The notes beneath the pieces were generated by a model. That model made no database searches. It worked only from the letters and a program-made list of their open reading frames with translations, and had not been told where the DNA came from. Below, piece after piece: positions 22,101 through 30,099 of a DNA stretch of 30,099 nucleotides. The first letter of the stretch is position 1; each line of letters begins with the position of its first letter. The position numbers and the translations under genes are program-made. This stretch comes from Phallusia fumigata (Eukaryota > Chordata > Ascidiacea > Phlebobranchia > Ascidiidae): assembly GCA_008931825.1 (NCBI GenBank), contig QXVZ01007177.1, positions 1 through 30,099 on the forward strand. Direction: 5' to 3'.

Positions 22101-25100
22101 TGGAATCCTGATTTTTTTTCTAGCTCAGACAAACAATTCCATGAATCTACACGAGGCTTGTAAGAAGGGGGGCTTAGGGAAATCCCCAATGATTTCTAAA
22201 CAGCAAAAATTCAATTTTAAAAAACTATCTCACGGTATTTTTTCCATCGTCAGTTGTTGTTAACCTAAATATACTTCAGGCGAAAATATTTCTACCAGAT
22301 ATTTTTGACCTTGTCAGCGAGATATAAAATGGTTTTAAAAGAAAGAAATCAAAGCGTTCTAAATGTGACTAATTGATTTTGTTTTTCGGAAGATGAGCAA
22401 CTGTCAAATTACACCTGCACCGACCGAAAGATCACATTTCAGTGAGTAAATTTGCCCAACCGAAGGTGTTTAGCGCTATAGGTAGGTTGCGTAAAACCTG
22501 AAGTTCGCTTTGTCTCCTAGATTGTCTTCATCTGACCTGACAGCTCTCAACGCCATCACCGGTGACGTACTGTACATCGCTACGGAACACGTTGATGACG
22601 TCACGAGCTTGGATGTAAAGTGTCGACAATCCCTTCCAGACCCGGTGTTCAACTTTCACGTAGGCGAATGCCCTGGGATAGTCGACGTAAGAATATTAAT
22701 GTATCAAAGCGCTGATGACATGCCTGAAACGCCGTTCATTATTTCTACTCATGCGCTGAAACTCGTTCTCTTGTGAGCCCACATCACACAACGCCTTGTA
22801 ATGCACTGAAATTTTCAGCTTGGTGATATTTTTGTCGTTCCGTTTTCTTTCACCAAGCGAATAAACTCAACGTTACTGCAGCTCAGTTCTTGCCTTGTAG
22901 TTTGCAAACGACCCGCTTGATTCGTGCAAGGTCGTTTTGGTTAATATTTCATCGTCATCGTAATATGGGTAAATCTATCGCAACGTATGCCCCCTTAATT
23001 ATTCGCTGTGTCGTTTACTGGAGTGTAACTTTGTTCAACTTTGTCGCGCTATACAGTCCTTGCAAGTTTCAGAACCCACTGCGCTGAAATGTTTTGTTAA
23101 ACCTCTGATTATGACGCAAAACATTCGCATGTGAATGACTTGCGGGTAAATCAGATGGGACGTGGTAGAAGGCCTCAAGATGTCAAAACTTAAAAAAGTT
23201 TAATTAAGAATATAAATACCAGAGTACTTGTATGTAGTGAATATAAACAAGTTCTCTCTAGCAGTTGTGTGTTTAAAGCTACTCTCAAGTCCGTATCTTG
23301 TGTTCCTAAGTAAGTTTTATTTGATAATTTAAACGTATTTGAAATAGTCCTTTGCACTCCTTTGTTCATGGCCATTAAGCACCAGAATGTTACTATTATT
23401 AGGTGTCCAATAACCCGGATGTGATTTCCAACACATACACAATTTGGAATCGTAAAGCGATGGATGCAGGTGCGGTGGTGCAGCGTTATGTTCGTTACAG
23501 TTTGAACATAACTTGCAAGTACAACGCAAGTGCCCAAGTAAACTCCGCCAACATCCAGCCTGTTATCCAGTAAGTAGATGGTCATCCCATAAGTTTTACC
23601 GTTCGGAATTGCAACAATAGTTTTTCTGTTTTGTAAGATGTTAAAAACTCCGTTTTACTGGTAAAGACAATTTTAACTAGAAATTCAGTTCAAACCGATT
23701 TATCTATTATCAAGAGCCCGATTTAGTTACGCGAAAACTTAACTTTCGCTTCCATTTTGGCTTCACCGAAGCTTGCTGGTGCGTTTTATTTCCTTCGAAC
23801 CTAATTTGCACTTCATGCAAAACAGTTTCAAGATATGTTTTGAATCTTGTGTCGCAGAGAGATTGAGGATGCGGCAGAACCGGTTGCCGGGGATTTCGAA
23901 GTTTCCCTCCAACTTTTCGCCAACGATAGTTTCTCTGTCGCTCTGCTTGCCAACGCTCAAGTCACTGTGCCCGATTTCATCTTTGCAAAAGTGAAACTTG
24001 ACGAGATTCATGACACAGTAATCGACTTTATAATGCAGGTAAACTTGCCACGGCAGTCGATCAGATATAGTGCACGTGCAAATATGGATCGGACGTGATA
24101 ACAAGTTCCATGGATCGGACGTGATAACAAGGTTTGTTCATTAATTATTGGTTTTATTTCCAGATGGAAGAATGCTGGGCAACTCGAACCTCTACTCCGA
24201 CAGACTTACCCATGTATCCCATTATTACCTCGAGGTATTCTGAAAAACAACTTTATGTAAACAACTTTTTGTTATTATTATCAACCAGCAAATATTGATA
24301 AGTATTTGCATTTATACTGAATGATTTGCCCAGGAAATATACATGAAACTGTTTTCGAGTTGTGATCCGTGTTAAGTCAAACGGGTTCTTCAGTATTTGG
24401 TTTGATAAAATTTGGAAACCTATTTGCAAGTCATCAAGCAAAACACAATATTTCACCACAGTTTGTATTTGTGTTCAGCTGTGCAGCGTCTGGCGGTGGT
24501 GAAGATGCCAGCACTCGACAAGTGACAAGAAACTACCAACACACATACGGCACTTTCAAGTTCCAAAGCTTCGTGTGGACAAATTTTACCGACGACCAGC
24601 AAGCGATTTATGTACACTGCGACATCAGCGTTTGCCAGAACTCTAGCGGGGAATGCACCACACCGGTAAAATGTTGTTGTTTGTAAAAATATTCTGTCTA
24701 TTTAACTTTTTGTTCATTTCGTCAAGACTTGCAGCAAAAAGCGACGATCCATTGATCCGGACCAGTACAGGCGACTCTCTTTCGGACCGGTTTATGTTTC
24801 CAAGCCGAATAAATGTGAAAATGTAAGCAAAGGAATCTGTTATTTTGATTGTTACTACTTTTCACCATCAACCATCACAGAACAACGGGATGTGTTCGGA
24901 TAAGTGTGAAATGTGGCGAAGCAAAGTAAAATGCTCGTGCTACGCAGACAGGATTCTTGTGGACGATGGGAAGCAATGTAGAGGTGACAATAATCATACG
25001 TGACTTTCCGATCCATTGCTTGTGCCCGGCTCACTGAACCTTAATAAGAACGTGGCGTCTTGTATGGGACGTCACGCCGTAGAGCGTTGTTTCGAGACAA

Positions 25101-25386
25101 CACATCACTGTAATTCGCTCCTTAACGTTTGTTTTGTTTCGTTACTGCATCCTTGGTCAACTAACCTCGCGGTTGCAACGATGCCTTGGCTGTCTGTGTC
25201 CAATATATGGAATTGTTTAAGATCATAGTCGGTAATTTGAACTTGCTAACAATTGATGTGTTGACAGATTTAAATGGCGACGGAGTAGTGATGACATCAG
25301 ACAACGTCACATACTTTTCATCTCTGTTTGTCATTGGAGTCGTTGTCAGCGGGATTATTGGTTTTTACATTTTCTCCCAGAAATAA
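19105..25386 (+). CDS. CUZD1-like: CUB-CUB-ZP-EGF transmembrane protein 1 (CUZD1-like), 14 exons
   Basis: Exons: 19105-19168, 19395-19540, 20234-20393, 20837-21016, 21790-21943, 22393-22441, 22521-22686, 23403-23569, 23858-24038, 24164-24234, 24479-24665, 24727-24822, 24881-24983, 25268-25386. All have GT-AG borders and phases agree, except exon 4, which has one extra base (at 20856/20857) relative to its paralogue. Discounting it gives 613 residues. Order: signal peptide 1-21; CUB1 about 26-124 (IYSGTDNTGAVLG); CUB2 about 125-235 (ACLWSM, EDTGFD); ZP-N from NYTCTDRKITF to YSLNITCKYNA; ZP-C to about 508; furin-like KKRR at 512-515; six-Cys EGF-like module about 538-573; EF-hand-like loop 575-586; membrane segment 590-610; short tail SQK. 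ZP modules polymerise into extracellular coats after cleavage at such sites. Vertebrate CUZD1 is SP-CUB-CUB-ZP-TM at about 600 residues, without this EGF. Several N-glycosylation sequons are present. An egg-coat or mucosal role is possible but unproven. Confidence 0.88.
19892..20244 (+). repeat. 176-bp direct duplication split by a single N (assembly overlap likely)
   Basis: 19892-20067 and 20069-20244 are the same length and nearly identical, differing at a few bases such as gatgagg/gacgagg and tgtagc/tgcagc. The N at 20068 sits exactly between them. Each copy ends in the exon 3 acceptor and the first bases of that exon. An unmerged contig overlap between two haplotypes fits best. The exon model uses the second copy. 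Confidence 0.9.
24084..24131 (+). repeat. 22-bp direct repeat in ZP gene 1 intron 9
   Basis: A 22-bp unit beginning 'atggatcggacgtgataaca' occurs at 24084-24105 and 24110-24131 with 4 bp between. It lies just downstream of the exon 9 donor and could be a replication slip. Confidence 0.9.
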
Positions 25387-25535
25387 CTTCCGTTTATGAA
25401 GTGCTTCAGTTTAGGAAATCTGACAATTGGTCCTAGTCGTTTTGCTGCAGTGTATTCGCCCAAACAATGACAACAGTAATTATTTATTTTGTTCAACTTT
25501 GCTACCAGCGCTCGGTACAAACTGTATCATTTGTA

Positions 25536-25541
25536 AATAAA
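25536..25541 (+). terminator. Candidate polyadenylation signal of ZP gene 1
   Basis: AATAAA lies 150 nt after the stop codon of the ZP gene, in 'ttgtaaataaattcttg'. It is the first canonical signal downstream and a plausible spacing for a short 3' UTR. Confidence 0.5.
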
Positions 25542-25865
25542 TTCTTGTAAACGGATATACTGAAGTTACAAACGACACACGATAAAACAAGTGTGGAAAT
25601 GGATAAATAACATATACCTGCTCATTTTTTACATCAACTGAAGGTCTTGTCTGGGTAATGTTAAAATTTGACACTTCCAAACTCAATTCTGTGGCACATG
25701 CACATCCTTGAAAAAAATTTCCACCATTAAGAGCTTATGACAGAACGACAGGCATCACTCTTGTTGCTCGAGAGCTCTACCCACCGGATAAACATAACCT
25801 TGCACACCCGCCACCAAAATTGCCATGGCGCTGCTTAGCTGTAAACTTTTAACAGATGCAACGCA

Positions 25866-25975
25866 GGGCGAGCGCTTGGCCGAATGGGTTGAGGCGCTGG
25901 ACCCATATGCAGACTTCATAAAAAATCCTGATCGGGATTCGTCCTGGGTTCGAACCCCGTGAAAAAAAGAAAAAA
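25866..25975 (+). mobile_element. tRNA-derived SINE (family 2) with 10-bp target-site duplication
   Basis: The 110-bp insert is bounded by the direct repeat atgcaacgca at 25856-25865 and 25976-25985. Inside are an A-box 'tggccgaatggg', 'ttgaggcgctgg' as in tRNA-Leu/Ser, a perfect B-box 'gggttcgaaccc', and an A-rich tail. The T-stem and acceptor stem do not pair fully, so this is a tRNA-derived retroposon or retro-pseudogene rather than a working tRNA. It is unrelated in sequence to SINE family 1. Confidence 0.8.
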
Positions 25976-26220
25976 ATGCAACGCACCACTAAATTCTGCG
26001 TTTTCTGTGGAGATACCCTTGAAACTTTGTATCATTTGTTTTATGCGTGGAATGTCGTTGCTTCATATTGGGGTCAAGTCACTTCTCGGATTTCAATTAA
26101 AAAGTTGTTAAATATCAAAAAACAGAGGTATCGAATTTTTAGTCTGGTCTGGTCTTTAAAATGCCGTTTTTTACCTGGCGTTTACTTGTTGTGGTTATTT
26201 ATATGTCGTGGCCACACATA
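25976..26220 (+). mobile_element. LINE fragment: zf-RVT tail of a non-LTR reverse transcriptase
   Basis: The frame from 25976 reads FCVFCGDTLETLYHLF, then WNVVASYWGQV, the C-x2-C...H pattern with following aromatic residues typical of the zinc-binding domain at the C-terminus of LINE reverse transcriptases. No polymerase domain lies upstream and a stop precedes it in frame across the SINE site, so it is a short dead remnant. Its 3' end is not defined. Confidence 0.6.
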
Positions 26221-26485
26221 CGTTTACACTGTTTTTTACTTACTTTCTTAGCTGTTCGCAATAATACCAGTAAAGAACAAACACCCAATAAAAACCCTGA
26301 AACCCCTGAATTTGCAAAGAAGCTGTTTATGCTGGTATGTCATAGTTGATATATTGGGAAGGTTGGTTTTCTGCGTTATTAAGTTAAGGATCACCCTGAA
26401 ACTTTCATGCAGAGTAAAGACACATTCATACACAAAACACAGTACGTTAGATGCGAATGTCAGTTTTCGGCAGACATACCCCGAA

Positions 26486-26520
26486 CCTGCCTAGCTCAGT
26501 TGGTAGAGCGTCAGATTGCC
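26486..26520 (+). pseudogene. tRNA-like 5' half (D-arm with A-box)
   Basis: 'ctagctcagttggtagagcg' is a perfect tRNA D-arm with A-box, followed by 'tcagattgcc'. No anticodon stem closure, T-arm or B-box follows, so this is a truncated tRNA gene or SINE head. It lies about 60 bp upstream of the ZP gene 2 promoter block. Confidence 0.5.
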
Positions 26521-26581
26521 AGCAAACATCATGTTGTTTATTGTTTCACCATACCGCAATCCTCGGCTATTGTCAAAGTAA

Positions 26582-26807
26582 TGCTGTAATCACAATGACT
26601 AATCGGGCCGGATTCGCTTCCGATTTGAGGGTTTCCGCTCATCGTTACGACCGTGTATGCTATTGAACCAGGACGGTTTGTTTACCGATGTGTTTAATAG
26701 GCACAGTGGGTTTTTATCAGAACACTGCTGCATGTTTTGTTATCCCTTGCTAATTTTTATTTTTATTTCTTCGTGTCAGTTTATTTAGTGTGTCTGCCAC
26801 CTCGAGG
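26582..26807 (+). promoter_or_regulatory. Upstream block of ZP gene 2, shared with ZP gene 1
   Basis: Homologous to 18885-19104. The shared blocks are as described there; the middle part (about 26700-26780) is more diverged and T-rich. It ends at the ATG in 'cacctcgaggATG'. Confidence 0.55.
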
Positions 26808-29800
26808 ATGTTATTGAAAGTAGTAAAATATTTGTTCGTACTCGGAGCTCTAAAGCAACTCGTTGTACAAGGTAATGGAAAGCTTTATAAGTTGTGGTAA
26901 TAATTACCAGCTGTTGTTTTTCTATCGGATTGTAGCTAAGAATGTAAACTTCCGTAAGTTGTTTTTTTCAACTCGCATTCTCTTTTTTCAACTCGCATAT
27001 CTTCGACTCGCATAAGTGTGTAGGTTGATTGGCGTGGGCTTCTACGGCATTGCCCCGGGATTTGACAACGACTAACTAGTTATTGCACTGTTCCGGATGC
27101 TTTGTGTGAACAGGTTTACCAACATGACAGTTTGGTTTCTTCGCAGAAGTGGATGCATCCTGTGGAAGGTCAGATTTTTCTGACATATTGTCCATTGAAC
27201 AAAGTTGTCGTCTTATATTTGGATCAATTGTAGTGCCTCCTCCAGCAGTTATTTTCCAATACATAGGTGATTTGTTCAACGACGTCTGTACGGTAAGTGT
27301 ACCCAAGTATTTATAAATATCTTGCTGTTTTAATTAACTACTTTATCGCTTAATTCAACCTGCTAAGGACAAAGAAAAATCAGGTTACAGGAATTGAATT
27401 GTTTTGCAGCTGTGATGCTTGGGCCGTACATGACTGAAAAATGCTTACAGCTAGTCATTAAAAAGTAAACCTTTCGAATGTTTTTGATTCCTAACGTTTG
27501 AAGCTCATATTGTTTGCTTTTTTTCTACATCACTGCGAAACTAGGTTAATGTTGGGAAATATTTCTTCTAAATAGCTTGCCGGCTGGTTGTTATAAATGT
27601 CCCGATGGCAAGTAGATACTTGTTCTTGTTTTATAATGCGTTCCCTACAATCTGATCTTAGATCTACGATGGTAATGACAACACCAGCACCGTGCTTGGT
27701 TCTTTCACTGGGGATGGAACAGAAACAGGATTCGTGAAATTAGGAGGGATTACAATTAATTTTTACTACGAATGCATTTTAACCCAAGATCGCGCTCCCC
27801 CTCCTGTTGGTTTCGTGGCTTACCCAGGTAAAAAAGACGATAATAAAATCGAACCTTGAACTTGAACTTGCTTTCGGGAGGTTGAAGCTGTCACCTGCGA
27901 CAAGAATGTTTGAAATAGATTTGACTATTCTACTAGGCGAAAGTTTAAATTTTTTCCTATACCAAACCAACACCAAGATTTGGTGGTAATATCCAATGTT
28001 TCTTTGTTTTGTAAAAGCAGTAATTCCTTGCGCATGTTTTGCATTTTTTCGGTTTTCAATTTTGTGTTGAGGCCAGATTCTATGCTTCGTACAGTGGCAC
28101 CTTGCCTTACAAGCTTAACGCCAAGCGACCTTCCCACGACTATCACCAACCCTGGAGGTGACAGCGGCCCCCCATCGCCGGTAGCTTGCCTGTGGAGCAT
28201 GACCAGCCCGTCGCCGACACTATACACACTCGATTTTATGCCTCTTCAGCTGGAAGAGGCTGCATATTTGATGGTAAGTGAAAACCAACCTGCTAAACAA
28301 ACCAGCATGAAATTTCGTTACTCGAGTACAAATTTAACTTAAAAATGCATGCGCAAAAAGCCATGCTGATAAAGCGATACTTTTGTCAAATTACGTCAAT
28401 TTTCATTCAATGCGTTTTTAACGTCAGCGTTAAATAACGTAGGAGGGGCGATATTACATTACTCCAAAGGGAGCTTGGTTGTATTAGATGTAAAATTGTA
28501 ATATTTATTCGTTCGTTGTAATGGACAAAGTATTGTTTGAGTCAAATTACAACACCCATGTATAAAGTTTGATGAATATTTGGAAGGCAGGAGCTTGTCC
28601 TTCGTTTAGCTTTGGATTGATGACTGTAAATTTGACACTTAATTTTTTCAAATTGAAAATTGCCAACATAAAAAGCGACTAATTAAACAAAAAGTTTTTT
28701 TGCAGAGATTAACAGAGTTAAACCATCGCATAAGGCAGGGTATCTTGACACTAACCAATTCATTTTTTAGATAAAGCCAAATGATCCATCAAAAGATGTG
28801 ACAGTGTTTTGGAGTTTTTTCGGACCAGCTACACAAGTTACAGTGGAGGTTGAAGACACTGGTTTCGATTTGTTTTACACCAGTGGACCCTCCTCGTTGT
28901 ATTTCTCACTTGATATTACTTTAGCAGGTTGTAGACATTTGCATTATTCTATTCTTTGGTGGGCCGTTCTACTTTTTAAGTCTGTTTAGTAAAACTAGGT
29001 TTCACGCGTCTATACATGGCACGTAAGGAGGATGACTTAGAAAAACCGCAAGGGATTTCTAAGAGGCAAAAAACATTTATTTTAAAAATTACCACGTTCT
29101 TTTACCATTGTCGCCTAATTAAAAACAGCATTGTTCCGTTATATATGTCTGGCGAAGGACGTTTTTGTTTTTAGGTGATCAGTCATCAACAAACTACAGC
29201 TGCACCGACCGAACGATCACATTTCAGTGAGTAAATTTGCCCAACCGCTAAAAGTTTTAAGCACAAGTCGTTAGGTAGGTTGCGCAAAACCTGAAGTTCG
29301 CTTTGTCTCCCAGATTGTCTCCATCTGACCTGACAGCTCTCAACGCCACCACCGGTGACGTACTGTACATCGCTACGGAACACGTTGATGACGTCACTAG
29401 CTTGGATGTAAAGTGTCGACAATCCCTTCCAGACCCGGTGTTCAACTTTGACATAGGCGAATGCCCGGGGATAGTTGACGTAAGCTTATCATTGTATTAA
29501 AGCGTAGATGTTGTATCAGAAACGTCTCACACGTTTAAACACATATACACTAACTTATTGCTGAAATAAACCATATGAAGGTTAACCGAGCTTTTGGTAT
29601 TAGATGTCCAGTAACCCGGATGTGATTTCCAACACATATACAATTTGGAACCGTAAAGCGATGGATGCAGGTGCGGTGGTGCAGCGTTATGTTCGTTACA
29701 GTTTGAACATAACTTGCAAGTACAACGCAAGTGCCCAAGTAAACTCCGTCAACATCAAATCTGTTATCCAGTAAGTATATGGTCAGCTTATAGTTAGAAT

Positions 29801-30099
29801 GTTTAGATTTTTACGCACGGCTTTTTGTATATCATTCATTTTTTGAGTTTTTTTACTACAAATCCGGCCGAAGTCGATTGTTTACTAGTCACCAAAAGCT
29901 CGATTTAGCAAATAAATATAATTAGTTCCAGTTTGGTTTTACCAAAGCTTGCTGGCGCGTTTTATTTTCTGCGAAACAGTTTCCACTTTATGTATAACAG
30001 TTTTAAGATATGTTTCGAATCCTGTGTCGCAGAGAGATTGGAGTTGCGGCAGAACCGGTTGCCGGGGAATTCGAAGTTTCCCTCCAACTTTTCGCCAAC
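26808..30099 (+). CDS. CUZD1-like: CUB-CUB-ZP protein 2 (CUZD1-like), exons 1-9, 3' part off window
   Basis: Exons: 26808-26871, 27147-27292, 27662-27827, 28095-28273 (28077 is an alternative in-phase acceptor), 28771-28927, 29175-29226, 29314-29479, 29604-29770, 30033 to the edge. All phases agree and there is no frameshift. Signal peptide MLLKVVKYLFVLGALKQLVV; CUB1 with CGRSD, NDVC, IYDGNDNT and VGFVAYPG; CUB2 with APCLTSLTPSD, ACLWSM and EDTGFDLFY; ZP-N with NYSCTDRTITF, ECPGIVD and LNITCKYNA; start of ZP-C. It is a head-to-tail duplicate of the gene at 19105, 7.7 kb away. Exons 7-9 are nearly identical to gene 1, whereas the CUB exons differ at about half of their residues. Its intact exon 4 is what shows the extra base in gene 1. 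Confidence 0.88.

Larger units (their letters stand above)
25542..26581. other. Intergenic region between the two ZP genes, transposon-rich
   Basis: About 1 kb with no host gene recognised. It holds a tRNA-derived SINE with target-site duplication, a LINE reverse-transcriptase C-terminal remnant, and a tRNA-like 5' half, each listed separately. The right edge at 26582 begins sequence shared with the promoter of ZP gene 1. Confidence 0.5.

Noticed and set aside
25866-25965. Functional tRNA-Leu or tRNA-Ser gene
   Set aside because: Both pol III boxes are good, but the T-stem and acceptor do not pair. The A-rich tail and target-site duplication mark a retroposed copy.
26486-26560. Functional tRNA gene
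   Set aside because: D-arm and A-box are perfect, but no anticodon stem, T-arm or B-box follows.
1-30099. CRISPR array, prophage, operon or other prokaryotic system
   Set aside because: No spaced palindromic repeats, no long intronless genes and no ribosome-binding-site pattern; all supported genes are spliced animal genes.

Overview
This is animal nuclear DNA. It has split genes with short GT-AG introns (mostly about 0.25-1 kb), metazoan extracellular modules (CUB, zona pellucida, EGF-like), an animal-type DUF4062-NACHT protein, tRNA-derived SINEs and a LINE fragment. AT-richness, compact introns and tandem gene families suggest a small-genome invertebrate chordate, most likely a tunicate of Ciona type. 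That taxon is an inference, not a proof. Three single N bases (2277, 6330, 20068) show it is a draft assembly. All exon models below were built by hand from splice sites, reading phase and comparison between paralogues in the window.

Layout. (1) 156-4986, minus strand: the 5' part (8 exons, about 440 residues) of a DUF4062 + NACHT ATPase resembling vertebrate NWD1/NWD2; the rest lies off the left edge. (2) 4987-6675: no gene recognised; a small minisatellite. (3) 6676-17825, plus strand: a tandem array of isoamyl acetate-hydrolysing esterase (IAH1-like, SGNH hydrolase) genes. Copy A is 5'-truncated (exons 3-4 only). Copies B and C are complete and nearly identical, on repeat units of about 3.1 kb. 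Copy D is complete but divergent and has an extra N-terminus that looks like a mitochondrial presequence. (4) 17826-19104: intergenic, with a pentanucleotide microsatellite, a 171-codon orphan ORF on the minus strand, and a promoter block shared with the second ZP gene. (5) 19105-25386, plus strand: a 14-exon gene for a secreted or membrane protein with signal peptide, CUB, CUB, ZP, furin-like site, EGF-like module, EF-hand-like loop and a transmembrane segment (CUZD1-like, 613 residues once a 1-bp frameshift is discounted). (6) 25387-26581: a SINE with target-site duplication next to a LINE zf-RVT remnant, and a tRNA-like 5' half. (7) 26808-30099: exons 1-9 of a tandem paralogue of the ZP gene, running off the right edge.

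The three gene groups have no evident shared pathway; the common theme is tandem duplication. In the IAH1 array the duplication hinge falls in the last exon, and B and C share a long tract with almost no differences, suggesting gene conversion. In the ZP pair the ZP-N exons are almost identical while the CUB exons have diverged strongly. No CRISPR array, operon or bacterial-type system is present.
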